A stretch of 64,000 bases of DNA from UBA2031 sp037189985 (GCA_037189985.1 JBBCJX010000034.1:124001-188000), one strand, 5' to 3'; positions 52,828 through 62,279 are shown, counted from the first letter of the stretch. Notes: a model not told the origin generated them from the letters alone. Made by a program: numbers and translations.

Positions 52828-52842
52828 CGAAACAGGCGCGCA

Positions 52843-52871
52843 ATTCTGCCGAGGGGGGGCAGGGAAGTCAA
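52843..52871 (-). promoter_or_regulatory. Promoter of rpsT, overlapping the end of rsuA
   Basis: On the minus strand TTGACT and CAGAAT are exactly 17 bases apart. The -35 box covers the rsuA stop codon. A start near 52836 gives a leader of about 60 bases. Confidence 0.65.
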
Positions 52872-53587
52872 CAGGAGCCCGTGGCCGGGAATTGTTCTCC
52901 GACCGAGGCAATTTCCGCGGCTGTCAGGGGGCGCCACTGGCCGGGCGCCAGCGCGGAATCCAGCTCTATGCTGCCTATGGCCTCGCGATGCAGGCTTTCC
53001 ACATGATTGCCGAGTGCGGCAAACATCCGCTTCACCTGGTGATAGCGTCCTTCTTGAAGCCAGACCCGTGCTTCGCAAGGACCCAGGATTTCGAGTCGGG
53101 CGGGGCGGGTGGGCTGGTCTTCTTCCCCCCGTAGCCGCAGCCCTGTGGCAAATGCCTCTGTGTAGCCGGTTTCCAGTGGCCGCGCGGTGCCGACGCGATA
53201 ACGTTTTTCGTGTTGCCCCGGCGCTTTGGCGCGATGCGACCACTGGCCATCATCCGTGAGCAGGACCAGCCCGGTGCTGTCGATGTCCAGCCTGCCGGCA
53301 ATGTGCAGGCCGGTGCGCAGTGCGGCGGGCAGCAGGACCAGCACGGTACGGTGACTACCGTCCTCGGTGGCAGATACCACCCCCGCAGGCTTGTGCAGCA
53401 TGAGGTAGCGAGGCTGTCTGGGTACCAGCACTTCGCCGTCGAGGGCCACTTCATCACTGGCGACCAGTGTCATGCCGCTATCCCTGGCGGGCTTGCCGTT
53501 CACGAGCAAGCGCCCGCTGCGCAGTAGGCGGCGTACCTCGCTACGGGAATACGGTGAATTGTTGCTGACGAACTTGTCGAGACGCAT
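52868..53587 (-). CDS. rsuA: 16S rRNA pseudouridine(516) synthase
   Basis: Isomerises uridine 516 of 16S rRNA. The ATG at 53587 gives 239 residues: an S4 RNA-binding domain ('MRLDKFVSNNSPYSRSEVRR' and 'LLVNGKPARDSGM') and a catalytic domain with Asp in 'GRLDIDSTGLVLLTDDG'. 'EGRYHQVKRMFAALGNHVES' is typical of RsuA. It lies directly upstream of rpsT on the same strand. Other members of the RsuA/RluE group are possible, but the wording fits RsuA best. Confidence 0.92.
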   Translation of the reverse strand: MRLDKFVSNNSPYSRSEVRRLLRSGRLLVNGKPARDSGMTLVASDEVALDGEVLVPRQPRYLMLHKPAGVVSATEDGSHRTVLVLLPAALRTGLHIAGRLDIDSTGLVLLTDDGQWSHRAKAPGQHEKRYRVGTARPLETGYTEAFATGLRLRGEEDQPTRPARLEILGPCEARVWLQEGRYHQVKRMFAALGNHVESLHREAIGSIELDSALAPGQWRPLTAAEIASVGEQFPATGSC

Positions 53588-53783
53588 CGCTTGAGCCCGG
53601 GGGTAGGGCGGCATTGTAGCGTCCGCCGCCCGTGCGGGAAGCCATGGGCATTTTTGTGCGGCAATGCTGACGGGGCGCAATGCCTGATTCTGCGATATGT
53701 GGTTCCTCCTCCGTCATGGCTTCGCTACCATCGCGGCTTTCTGGCGCGGTCTGTCCGGCTTGCGCTTTCCCGCTGGGGTCTTC

Positions 53784-55370
53784 ATGTCCGCACCTGCCGT
53801 TTCCCCGTCTTCAAACATGCCTTCGAAGAAAGGGGGAGGCCTCTGGCGTTCGACGCTGGTCGTGAGCGCCATGACCATGGTGTCCCGTATTGCCGGGCTG
53901 GTGCGCGACATGGTCTTCCTGGCCATGTTCGGGGCCGGTCCCTTGCTGGACGCCTTTCTGGTGGCCTTCAAGATTCCCAATTTCCTGCGCCGGCTGTTTG
54001 CCGAAGGCGCCTTTTCGCAAGCCTTCGTGCCGGTATTGTCGGAAGTGCGGGCCCAACGCGGTGATTTGGCGGTGAAGCTGCTGGTGGACCGGGTGGCCGG
54101 TTCGCTTGCCTTGGTGCTGTCCGGGCTGACGGTGCTGGCCATGGTGGGAGCGCCCCTGCTCATCCTCCTGTTTGCGCCGGGCTATTGGGAAGATCGAGAG
54201 CGTTTCTGGCTGACGGCCGACATGCTGCGCATCACCTTTCCTTACCTGCTGCTGATTTCGCTCACGGCCTTTGCCGGCGGCATCCTCAATACCTATGGCC
54301 GTTTTGCGGCGTCGTCATTCACGCCGGTACTCCTGAACCTGACGCTGATCGGTTTTGCTGTCTGGGTGTCGCCGCTCCTGCAGCAGCCGATCATGGCGCT
54401 GGCCTGGGGTGTGCTGGTGGCCGGTGCGGTACAGCTGGTTTTCCAGGTGCCGTCCCTGCGCCAGATCGGGTTCCTGCCCCGCTTCCGCTATGGCTTTGAT
54501 GACCCGGATGTGAAGCGCATCCTGACCCTCATGGTGCCGGCGCTGTTTGCCGTGTCGGTGAGCCAGATCAACCTGCTGCTGGATACCATCCTGGCATCTT
54601 TCCTGATGCCAGGCTCCATTGCCTGGCTGTACACGGCCGAACGCCTGACCGAGTTGCCGCTGGGGCTGATCGGTATTGCCGTGGCCACCGTCATCCTGCC
54701 GGCACTCTCGGCCAAGCATGCCGAGAAATCCACGGACGAATACCAGGCCATGCTGGACTGGGCCATGCGGGTGGTGGTGCTGGTGGGGATGCCGGCCTCG
54801 CTGGCCATGGGGCTCCTGGCCGAGCCACTGCTGGCGTCCCTCTTCATGCGTGGCGCCTTCACGGCGGAGCATGTGCGTATGACCACGGGCTCGCTGCAGG
54901 CCCTGTCCGGCGGCATCCTGGCCTTCATGCTCATCAAAGTGCTGGTCACCGGCTACTTCTCCCGGCAGGACATGAAGACCCCGGTCAAGGTCGGCATCAT
55001 CGCGATGGTGGCCAACATGGTCTTCAACCTCATGCTGGTCTGGGAGTTCAAGCATGTCGGGCTTTCACTGGCCAGTACGCTCTCGGCCTTCCTGAATGCT
55101 GGCCTCCTGTACTGGGGGCTGCAGCAGCGCGGGGTTTACCGTTTCGGTGGGCACTGGTGGCCCATCCTCCTGCGCTACGGCGTGGCCAATATCCTGATGG
55201 CGGTCGTGCTGCTGGCCTTGCTGCCAGCCTCGGCCTGGTGGCTGGCCCCCGGGGGGCTAGGGATCAAGCTGGCCGTGGTCCTCGGGATTTGTGCAGCCGG
55301 TGCGGCCACCTATTTCGCCACGCTTTTTGCCCTGGGTTTCCGCCTGAAGGAGATTCGCAGCTATCACTGA
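53784..55370 (+). CDS. murJ: Lipid II flippase MurJ
   Basis: Moves lipid II across the inner membrane for peptidoglycan synthesis. The ATG at 53784 (GGGG upstream) gives 528 residues with about 14 helices. Family stretches are 'AMTMVSRIAGLVRDMVFLAM', 'DAFLVAFKIPNFLRRLFAEG', 'AFSQAFVPVLSEV' and 'TERLTELPLGLIGIAVATVI' (first residue Ala-Glu in the gene). The N-terminal 25 residues before 'GGGLWRSTLVVS' are extra, so ATG 53817 is a possible alternative. It begins the conserved murJ-ribF-ileS-lspA-fkpB-ispH string. Confidence 0.95.
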   Translation: MSAPAVSPSSNMPSKKGGGLWRSTLVVSAMTMVSRIAGLVRDMVFLAMFGAGPLLDAFLVAFKIPNFLRRLFAEGAFSQAFVPVLSEVRAQRGDLAVKLLVDRVAGSLALVLSGLTVLAMVGAPLLILLFAPGYWEDRERFWLTADMLRITFPYLLLISLTAFAGGILNTYGRFAASSFTPVLLNLTLIGFAVWVSPLLQQPIMALAWGVLVAGAVQLVFQVPSLRQIGFLPRFRYGFDDPDVKRILTLMVPALFAVSVSQINLLLDTILASFLMPGSIAWLYTAERLTELPLGLIGIAVATVILPALSAKHAEKSTDEYQAMLDWAMRVVVLVGMPASLAMGLLAEPLLASLFMRGAFTAEHVRMTTGSLQALSGGILAFMLIKVLVTGYFSRQDMKTPVKVGIIAMVANMVFNLMLVWEFKHVGLSLASTLSAFLNAGLLYWGLQQRGVYRFGGHWWPILLRYGVANILMAVVLLALLPASAWWLAPGGLGIKLAVVLGICAAGAATYFATLFALGFRLKEIRSYH

Positions 55371-55457
55371 GCAGGGCCTTGGGAAGGGGTGAGGAAAGTC
55401 TGATTTTTTCAGCCCTTCCTTTTATACTGCGCGGCTTGGTTTGACCTCCGGACCCCC

Positions 55458-56387
55458 ATGGAACTGATTCGCGGCCTTCATAACCTCCGCCCCCATCACC
55501 GGGGAGCCGTGGTCACCATCGGCAACTTCGACGGGGTGCATCGCGGGCATCAGGTCATCCTGTCCGAGCTCAGGCAGGCGGGTGAGCGCTTGGGGCTGCC
55601 GGATACGGTGATGGTCTTCGAGCCGCAACCCCAGGAGTTTTTCCAGGGCGAGGGCGCCCCGCCCCGGCTCATGCACTGGCGTGACAAGATTGATGCCCTC
55701 GCAGCGGCAGGCGTGGCCCGTGTGCTGTGTGTCCGCTTCGATGAAAAATTCCGGGCACTCACGGCGCATGAGTTTGCGCAGAAACTGCTGGTGGACGGAC
55801 TGGGCTGTAGGCATCTGGTGATCGGTGATGATTTCCGTTTCGGCTGTGACCGCACGGGCGATTTCGCCATGTTGCAGGCAGTGGGAGCCGAGGCGGGTTT
55901 TGCCGTGGAAAGCACGACAACAGTCATGGTGCAGGGTGGGCGGGTCAGCAGTACGCGCATCCGTTCCGCCCTCCGTGCCGGGGATTTTGCACTGGCGGAA
56001 ATCCTGCTGGGGCGGCCCTACAGCATCAGTGGTCGAGTTGCCCATGGCGACAAGATCGGACGCACGCTGGGTGTGCCGACAGCCAATATCCCTTCGCGCC
56101 GACGCGTGTCTGCCTTGAGTGGCATTTATGCGGTAAGTGTGGAAGGTGCTTTGCCGGGTCGCGTAGTGCCGGGTGTGGCAAGCGTTGGCCGTCGCCCTAC
56201 CGTGAATGGCCAGGATGAACGCATTGAAACCTACCTGCTGGATTTCAATGCTGATATTTATGGCAGACGTATCAGTGTGTGGTTCCACCAGAAGCTGCGC
56301 GAAGAAATGAAATTCTCCTCGTTGGAGGATCTGAAAGTTGCCATGACCTCTGACATAGCAGAGACGCGCCGTTATTTCGGCCGGTAA
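55458..56387 (+). CDS. ribF: Bifunctional riboflavin kinase / FAD synthetase
   Basis: Makes FMN and then FAD from riboflavin. The 309-residue product has the N-terminal nucleotidyltransferase with 'VVTIGNFDGVHRGHQVIL', 'GDDFRFGCDRTGDFAML' and the 'STRIRSALRAGDFALA' signature, and a C-terminal kinase domain with 'GRTLGVPTANI' and 'NGQDERIETYLLDF'. It follows murJ by 87 bases and precedes ileS by 59 bases. Confidence 0.97.
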   Translation: MELIRGLHNLRPHHRGAVVTIGNFDGVHRGHQVILSELRQAGERLGLPDTVMVFEPQPQEFFQGEGAPPRLMHWRDKIDALAAAGVARVLCVRFDEKFRALTAHEFAQKLLVDGLGCRHLVIGDDFRFGCDRTGDFAMLQAVGAEAGFAVESTTTVMVQGGRVSSTRIRSALRAGDFALAEILLGRPYSISGRVAHGDKIGRTLGVPTANIPSRRRVSALSGIYAVSVEGALPGRVVPGVASVGRRPTVNGQDERIETYLLDFNADIYGRRISVWFHQKLREEMKFSSLEDLKVAMTSDIAETRRYFGR

Positions 56388-56398
56388 AGCCTTGCATG

Positions 56399-56420
56399 CC
56401 GAAGCGGCTGGCCGCTTCGG
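56399..56420 (+). promoter_or_regulatory. Perfect hairpin between ribF and ileS
   Basis: CCGAAGCGG and CCGCTTCGG form a nine-base-pair stem with loop CTGG, 27 bases before the ileS ATG. A run of A rather than T follows, so it is not an intrinsic terminator. It may be an mRNA-processing or expression-balancing element. Confidence 0.45.
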
Positions 56421-56446
56421 AAAACGATTCCAGTGAAGACAGTGAC

Positions 56447-59428
56447 ATGACCACCGATTACAAGCCGACTCTCAACCTGCCCGAAACCGGTTTCGCCATG
56501 AAGGCCAGCCTCGCCACGCGCGAGCCGGCCATGGTGCAGCAGTGGCAGGCAAACAAACTCTACGAGCAGATCCGCGCTGCCCGCCGTGGTGCGCCGAAAT
56601 ACATCCTGCACGACGGCCCGCCGTATGCGAACGGCGACATCCACATCGGCCATGCCGTCAACAAGATCCTCAAGGACATCATCGTCAAGTCCAAGACCCT
56701 GGCGGGCTTTGATGCGCCCTATGTGCCGGGCTGGGACTGCCATGGCCTGCCCATCGAGCTCAATGTGGAAAAGAAGGTCGGCAAGCCCGGCCACAAGGTG
56801 AGCGCGAAAGAATTCCGCCAGCACTGCCGCGACTACGCGAGCTCACAGGTGGACCGCCAGCGCGAGGCCTTCAAACGGCTGGGTGTGGTGGGCGACTGGG
56901 ACAATCCCTACCTCACCATGGCCTATGCGCAGGAAGCCGGGAATATCCGCACGCTGGGCAAGATCGCGGCCAACGGGCACTTGTACAAAGGCTACAAGCC
57001 GGTGAACTGGTGTCTGGATTGCGGTTCGGCGCTGGCCGAAGCGGAAGTGGAATACGAGGACAAAAATTCCGACGCGATTGATGTCGCTTTCCCCGTCACG
57101 CGCTCCGACATCCTCGCGCAAGCGTTCGGCATTGATGCCGCACGCCTGGATGCGCCGGCTTTCTTCGTGATCTGGACAACCACGCCCTGGACACTGCCGG
57201 CCAACCACGCCATTTCCCTGCACCCGGAGCTGGATTACGCGCTGGTGCGCGCCGTCAATGCTGAAGGCGAAGTGCATTTCCTCGTGCTGGCCGAGGCACT
57301 GGTGGAAGCCGCTCTCGAGCGTTTCGGCATGAGTGGCGAGAACGTGGCCACCGTGCGTGGCGCATCGCTCTGCAATACCGTGGTGGTATTGCCGGAGCAG
57401 GGCCAGCCGGTGGGCGAGGTCACGAGCGTGATTGCCGAGCCCTATGTGCAGCATCCGTTCGCGTTTAGCCACACCGAGAGCCACAAGGGCGAGCCACGTG
57501 CGGTGATCGTGCTGGGGGGCGTGCATGTCACGGCCGACTCCGGCACTGGGCTTGTGCACACGGCGCCGGCGCATGGTGTGGACGACTTCAATGTCTGGAA
57601 GGGCGTCTCGCAGAAAGGCAGTGAATCTGCGCCAGTCTGGTTCGACCCCGATTTCACCACGCCGGTCGATGGCGCGGGCGTCTACCACACGGCGGACACC
57701 TTTGCGCCTGTACACGGCCAGCACATCCACAAGGCGACCGAGACGATTTTCACGGCGCTGAAAGAGCGCTCCCGCGCCAACCGCAATCTGTTGCTGGCGC
57801 ACAAGAAAATCCGTCATAGCTATCCGCATTGCTGGCGCCACAAGACGCCCATCGTGTTCCGCGCCACGCCACAGTGGTTCATCGGCATGGACACGCAGAG
57901 TCTGCGCGACGATGCCATGAAGGTCATTCCGGAAGTGCAGTGGACACCGGACTGGGGACAGGCGCGCATCGAGAACATGGTGTCCGGCCGCCCGGACTGG
58001 TGCATCTCTCGCCAGCGTACTTGGGGTGTGCCGATTGCGCTTTTCGTGCACAAGGGCACGGGTGAGTTGCATCCGCGCACGCAGGAACTGATCGAGCAGG
58101 TTGCTTTGCGCGTGGAACAGCAGGGCATTGATGCCTGGTTCGATCTCGATGCGGTCGAGTTGCTGGGCGACGAGGCTCCGCATTACGAAAAAGTGCAGGA
58201 CACGCTGGATGTCTGGTTCGACTCCGGCGTGACGCATGATTTCGTGCTGGAAAAGCGTCCCGAACTCCGCTTCCCGGCGGACCTGTATCTGGAGGGTTCA
58301 GACCAGCATCGCGGCTGGTTCCAGTCTTCGCTCCTGGCGTCGCTTGCGGCCAAGGGGCAGGCGCCGTATCGCGGCGTACTCACGCACGGCTTCACCGTGG
58401 ACGGGCAGGGCCGCAAGATGTCCAAGTCCGTCGGCAACGTCATCGACCCGCAGAAGGTGATGCAGACCTTGGGTGCGGACATCATCCGTCTCTGGGTGTC
58501 GTCCACGGACTATCGTGGCGAAATTGCGGTGAGCGAGGAAATTCTCAACCGCATGTCGGACTCCTATCGTCGCATTCGTAACACCCTGCGCTTTTTGCTT
58601 TCCAACCTGAGTGGCTTCGATCCCGCGCGTGATCTTCTGCCACCAGAGCAGATGCTGTCGCTGGACCGCTGGGCCGTGGATCGTGCCTTGCAGGTGCAGG
58701 AAGACGTGAAGGCCGCCTATGACAGCTTCCAGTTCCATCTGGTCTATCACCGCTTGCACAACTTCTGCGTGGTGGATCTGGGCGGTTTCTATCTCGACAT
58801 CATCAAGGACCGCCAGTACACGACACAGCAGAACTCTGTGGCGCGGCGCTCGGCGCAGACGGCGCTTTATCACATTGCCGAAGCCTTCGTGCGCTGGATG
58901 GCACCGGTCCTGAGTTTCACTGCTGAAGAAATCTGGTCCGTGTTGCCGGGTGAGCGTGCTGCCTCCGTTTTTCTGGAGAGCTGGTATGACGGTCTGGTTG
59001 CCCTGCCGGAAGGCAGCGATGACGTGACGTTGAGCCGCGTCTATTGGGACGAGGTGGCTGTCGTCAAGACGGCCGTCAACAAGGAAATTGAAGAAGCGCG
59101 CAACCGCAAGGAAGTGGGCGCGGGGCTGTCGGCGGAAATCGATCTTTATGTATCGCCCGAGCGGGAGAAATCGCTTGCCGCCATGGGTGAAGAGCTGCGT
59201 TTTGTGCTGATCACCTCGGCGGTACGCCTGCATCCCTATGCCGAACAAGGCGTGGCAACGGGCGTGGAGGGTCTGCGGGTCAAGGTCATGCCGTCGCCTC
59301 ATACCAAGTGCGCCCGCTGCTGGCACTACCGCGCCGATGTGGGGGCGAGCCCGGCGTATCCGGACATCTGTGTGCGCTGTGTGGAAAATTTGCCGGAAGG
59401 TGCGGGCGAAATCCGGCGTTATGCCTGA
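56447..59428 (+). CDS. ileS: Isoleucyl-tRNA synthetase
   Basis: Charges tRNA-Ile. The ATG at 56447 gives 993 residues starting 'MTTDYKPTLNLPETGFAMKA'. The HIGH motif is in 'DGPPYANGDIHIGHAVNKIL' and KMSKS in 'DGQGRKMSKSVGNVIDPQKV'. The CP1 editing domain contains 'WTTTPWTLPANHA' and 'GTGLVHTAPAHG'. The C-terminal zinc-binding segment has 'CARCWHYRADVG' and 'CVRC'. This is the usual bacterial type associated with lspA downstream. Confidence 0.98.
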   Translation: MTTDYKPTLNLPETGFAMKASLATREPAMVQQWQANKLYEQIRAARRGAPKYILHDGPPYANGDIHIGHAVNKILKDIIVKSKTLAGFDAPYVPGWDCHGLPIELNVEKKVGKPGHKVSAKEFRQHCRDYASSQVDRQREAFKRLGVVGDWDNPYLTMAYAQEAGNIRTLGKIAANGHLYKGYKPVNWCLDCGSALAEAEVEYEDKNSDAIDVAFPVTRSDILAQAFGIDAARLDAPAFFVIWTTTPWTLPANHAISLHPELDYALVRAVNAEGEVHFLVLAEALVEAALERFGMSGENVATVRGASLCNTVVVLPEQGQPVGEVTSVIAEPYVQHPFAFSHTESHKGEPRAVIVLGGVHVTADSGTGLVHTAPAHGVDDFNVWKGVSQKGSESAPVWFDPDFTTPVDGAGVYHTADTFAPVHGQHIHKATETIFTALKERSRANRNLLLAHKKIRHSYPHCWRHKTPIVFRATPQWFIGMDTQSLRDDAMKVIPEVQWTPDWGQARIENMVSGRPDWCISRQRTWGVPIALFVHKGTGELHPRTQELIEQVALRVEQQGIDAWFDLDAVELLGDEAPHYEKVQDTLDVWFDSGVTHDFVLEKRPELRFPADLYLEGSDQHRGWFQSSLLASLAAKGQAPYRGVLTHGFTVDGQGRKMSKSVGNVIDPQKVMQTLGADIIRLWVSSTDYRGEIAVSEEILNRMSDSYRRIRNTLRFLLSNLSGFDPARDLLPPEQMLSLDRWAVDRALQVQEDVKAAYDSFQFHLVYHRLHNFCVVDLGGFYLDIIKDRQYTTQQNSVARRSAQTALYHIAEAFVRWMAPVLSFTAEEIWSVLPGERAASVFLESWYDGLVALPEGSDDVTLSRVYWDEVAVVKTAVNKEIEEARNRKEVGAGLSAEIDLYVSPEREKSLAAMGEELRFVLITSAVRLHPYAEQGVATGVEGLRVKVMPSPHTKCARCWHYRADVGASPAYPDICVRCVENLPEGAGEIRRYA

Positions 59429-59461
59429 TGCCATGGCACAAACATGATGCGAGAGCATGAC

Positions 59462-59962
59462 GTGAACCAACAAACCCGCAACAACCTGAAGTGGCTGATC
59501 CTGTCCTTTGTCGTCATCGTGCTGGACTATGCAAGCAAGGCTTGGTTCTCGGCGACGATGCAACTGGGCGAAAGCATCAGCCTGCTGCCTGTCTTCAACT
59601 GGACCCTGGCCCATAACTACGGTGCAGCTTTCAGTTTCCTGCATGATGCTGGCGGTTGGCAGCGCTGGTTCTTTGGAGGCATTGCTGTGGTGGTGAGTGT
59701 CGGTATTGTCTGGTGGCTGACCACGCTCAAGCAGGGCATGGCGTTTCTGGCCTGTGCGCTGGCGCTGGTGCTGGGCGGTGCCATCGGTAACCTGCATGAC
59801 CGCATGGTGCATGGCTATGTGGTGGACTTCATCCATGTGCATTACCACGGCTGGCATTTCCCGGCCTTCAATATTGCAGACATGGCGATTACCGTGGGCG
59901 CCATCATGCTGATCATTGATTCCCTGTTTCTAGAGGGGAAGCGGCAGGCTGTGAATGAGTGA
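59462..59962 (+). CDS. lspA: Lipoprotein signal peptidase (signal peptidase II)
   Basis: Cleaves prolipoprotein signal peptides after lipid attachment. The GTG at 59462, preceded by GAGAG, gives 166 residues, close to the E. coli length; ATG 59444 is the alternative. Four transmembrane helices are expected. 'NWTLAHNYGAAFSFLHDAGG' and the two catalytic aspartates in 'GNLHDRMVHGYVVDFI' and 'FPAFNIADMAITVG' are present. It overlaps fkpB by eight bases. Confidence 0.95.
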   Translation: MNQQTRNNLKWLILSFVVIVLDYASKAWFSATMQLGESISLLPVFNWTLAHNYGAAFSFLHDAGGWQRWFFGGIAVVVSVGIVWWLTTLKQGMAFLACALALVLGGAIGNLHDRMVHGYVVDFIHVHYHGWHFPAFNIADMAITVGAIMLIIDSLFLEGKRQAVNE

Positions 59963-60425
59963 GCAGATTGGTCCTGGAAAACGGGTGACGTTGCATTTTT
60001 CTGTCGCGCTCTCCGAAGGTGCGGTTGTCGACTCCACGCGCGAGCGCGGTGTGCCTGCCGAGTTCACGGTGGGGGATGGCAGCTTGCTGCCGGGTTTCGA
60101 GAAGGCGGTACTCGGCCTGCGTGCCGGTGATCGCCGTTCGGTGTTCATCGATGCCAAACGTGGCTTTGGTGAATGGAATCCGGACAATGTACAGACCTTC
60201 ACCCGTATCCAGTTCAGTGGCATGGAGCTGGAGCCCGGTCTGATGATTTCTTTTGCTGACAAAGGCGGGGAATTGCCGGGTGTCGTGAAGGAGCTGGACG
60301 AAGAGACGGTCACGGTGGATTTCAATCATCCGCTGGCCGGTCGCGACCTCGTGTTCGAAGTGGATATCATCCGGGTCATGGATGCCGATGCCAGCCCGGT
60401 CAGTCTGGGTCAGCCAGCCAAATAG
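59955..60425 (+). CDS. fkpB: FKBP-type peptidyl-prolyl isomerase (FkpB/SlpA type)
   Basis: Cytoplasmic prolyl isomerase and chaperone of 156 residues. The FKBP core 'RVTLHFSVALSEGAVVDSTR' and 'LLPGFEKAVLGLRAGDRRSV' flanks an inserted IF domain at about 70-125 that includes 'ELPGVVKELDEETVTVDFNH' and 'PLAGRDLVFEVDI'. It overlaps lspA and is followed by ispH after 11 bases, the classic ileS-lspA-fkpB-ispH order. Confidence 0.95.
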   Translation: MSEQIGPGKRVTLHFSVALSEGAVVDSTRERGVPAEFTVGDGSLLPGFEKAVLGLRAGDRRSVFIDAKRGFGEWNPDNVQTFTRIQFSGMELEPGLMISFADKGGELPGVVKELDEETVTVDFNHPLAGRDLVFEVDIIRVMDADASPVSLGQPAK

Positions 60426-60436
60426 GGGAGACCGTC

Positions 60437-61387
60437 ATGCAGATCAAGCTCGCCAATCCCCGTGGTTTCTGTGCCGGTGTCGATCGGGCCATCGAGATCG
60501 TCAACCGTGCCCTGGAGGTATTTGGTCCCCCCATCTATGTCCGTCATGAGGTCGTGCACAACAAGTTCGTGGTGGATGACCTGCGCAACCGGGGGGCCGT
60601 TTTTGTCGAGGAGTTGCACCAGGTCCCGGATGACGGGGTGGTGATCTTTTCAGCGCATGGGGTATCCAAGGCCGTGCAGGGCGAGGCGGCCCGCCGCGGC
60701 CTCAAGGTGTTTGATGCGACCTGTCCCTTGGTGACCAAGGTACATATGGAAGTGACGCGCTATGCCAAGGCGGGCACCGAGGCCATCCTCATCGGTCACG
60801 AAGGGCATCCCGAGGTCGAAGGGACCATGGGGCAGTATGACCGCAGTATGGGAGGGGATATTTATCTGGTCGAGGACGAGACGGATGTCGCTGAGCTCAA
60901 GGTCCGTAACCCGGAGCAGTTGGCCTTCGTCACCCAGACCACCCTCTCCGTGGACGATACTGCCCGGGTGATCGCCGCGCTCCGCGCCCGTTTCCCGGCC
61001 ATCCATGGCCCCCGCAACGACGACATTTGCTATGCCACCCAGAACCGGCAGGATGCCGTGAAGACACTGGCAGCCGAGACGCAACTGGTGTTGGTGGTGG
61101 GCTCACCCAATTCTTCCAACTCCAACCGCCTGCGTGAGCTGGCCGAGCGCATGGGGACGCGTGCCTACCTCATCGACAATGCCGACCAGATGGAGCGTGG
61201 CTGGCTTGATGGTGTTCAAGTGGTGGGTTTGACGGCAGGAGCCTCTGCGCCGGAGCTTCTGATTCGTCAGGTAATTGACCGCCTGCGGGAGTGGGGTGGG
61301 GATTTCCCGGAGGAGTTGGACGGTCGTCCTGAAAGTATTGTCTTCTCGATGCCAAAGGAGTTGCGCATCCAGGTGCATCCTGTCTGA
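60437..61387 (+). CDS. ispH: 4-hydroxy-3-methylbut-2-enyl diphosphate reductase
   Basis: Final step of the non-mevalonate isoprenoid pathway, an iron-sulfur enzyme. The 316-residue product has Cys12 in 'NPRGFCAGVDRAIEI', further cluster cysteines in 'FDATCPLVTKVH' and near 'DDICYATQNRQDAV', and the substrate-binding 'VVGSPNSSNSNRL'. GGGGAGA lies upstream of the ATG. It ends the essential-gene string; a 261-base gap separates it from the pilin cluster. Confidence 0.98.
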   Translation: MQIKLANPRGFCAGVDRAIEIVNRALEVFGPPIYVRHEVVHNKFVVDDLRNRGAVFVEELHQVPDDGVVIFSAHGVSKAVQGEAARRGLKVFDATCPLVTKVHMEVTRYAKAGTEAILIGHEGHPEVEGTMGQYDRSMGGDIYLVEDETDVAELKVRNPEQLAFVTQTTLSVDDTARVIAALRARFPAIHGPRNDDICYATQNRQDAVKTLAAETQLVLVVGSPNSSNSNRLRELAERMGTRAYLIDNADQMERGWLDGVQVVGLTAGASAPELLIRQVIDRLREWGGDFPEELDGRPESIVFSMPKELRIQVHPV

Positions 61388-61493
61388 CAATTATTGATGA
61401 AAGGAGGGATTCAACTCCCCGCTGGCGGCTAAAAAACACTCATCGCCATGGGCTGCCGCCCATCCTCTGTAAGCGCTAAGTCACTGAAATTTG

Positions 61494-61523
61494 AACGGGT
61501 TCACGCAAGGTGAACACCCGTTT
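61494..61523 (+). promoter_or_regulatory. Imperfect hairpin in the ispH-fimT gap
   Basis: AACGGG-TTCAC pairs with GTGAA-CCCGTT across a five-base loop, with two extra bases (CA) bulged on the 3' arm. Only a short T-run follows, so it may be a terminator for ispH or an unrelated structure. The rest of the 61388-61648 gap shows no gene. Confidence 0.35.
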
Positions 61524-61648
61524 CCGTCTGGTTCCTGCAATCAGCCGGCCATCCTGTTGCCGGTTGTGATGGCCAAGCCCCCTCACTAAGGTTCACACAT
61601 CCGAGAAGGGTGTCGGTTTGTCACTTTTGGACAGGAAGCGTCAGTACC

Positions 61649-62263
61649 ATGACGAGGATGAAAAATCGCGGTTTCACGTTGTTTGAGCTGATGGTCACGC
61701 TGGCTGTTGCGGGGATCGTTGCGGCTTTTGCCGTGCCGGGTTTCCAGCAGTTGCAGGTCAACAGCAGTGTCTCCGCTCTCGCTGGTGATCTCGTGCAGAG
61801 CATCAATGATTCCCGTAGTCGTGCTGTTTCCACCCGCAACTTTGTCTTTGCCTTGCAAGACTTGGGGAGCTCAGCCACGGATGTCAGTACCGTGACTGCC
61901 GGAGACTGGTCAGTGGGCTGGCGTTTGATGCGTGGGCTTACGCTTGCTTCTTCCACGCCGGTTGCCCGTATCGAGCGTGGCAATTCCCGTGCTCCGACTA
62001 CTGGTAATAACGCTGTCCAAGCATTTGTTTATGGTGGCAGCACCGTATCCGCGGATGGCACCGTGACCGGGGGCTCCAAGCTCAGTGCCTTTGGTTTCAA
62101 CAATTTCGGTCGAATGATTGCCAGCGATGGTTCCTTGATGAACAACATTGTCATCGTGGTGTGCGCTCCCAACGTGGAGACCGAGCGCGGGCGCGTCATC
62201 GAACTGACCGGACTGGGACGAATTACCAATACGGTAGTTCGGAACCCGGTCACCTGCTCCTGA
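61649..62263 (+). CDS. fimT: Type IV pilus minor pilin FimT/GspH family
   Basis: Minor pseudopilin of 204 residues. The prepilin peptidase site lies in 'KNRGFTLFELMVTLAVAGIV': cleavage after Gly, then Phe with Glu at mature position 5, and the hydrophobic helix. The C-terminal half is a beta-rich GspH-like domain, ending '...RNPVTCS'. AGGAAG precedes ATG 61649; ATG 61658 is an alternative. It is the first gene of the fimT-pilV-pilW-pilX series, which primes pilus assembly. FimT homologs can bind DNA during uptake; this is known of the family, not shown here. Confidence 0.9.
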   Translation: MTRMKNRGFTLFELMVTLAVAGIVAAFAVPGFQQLQVNSSVSALAGDLVQSINDSRSRAVSTRNFVFALQDLGSSATDVSTVTAGDWSVGWRLMRGLTLASSTPVARIERGNSRAPTTGNNAVQAFVYGGSTVSADGTVTGGSKLSAFGFNNFGRMIASDGSLMNNIVIVVCAPNVETERGRVIELTGLGRITNTVVRNPVTCS

Positions 62264-62279
62264 AACGGGTATTCGTGAA

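Noticed and set aside
58298..59857. Open frame antisense to ileS and lspA
   Set aside because: No ribosome-binding site or conserved segment; both sense genes are certain.
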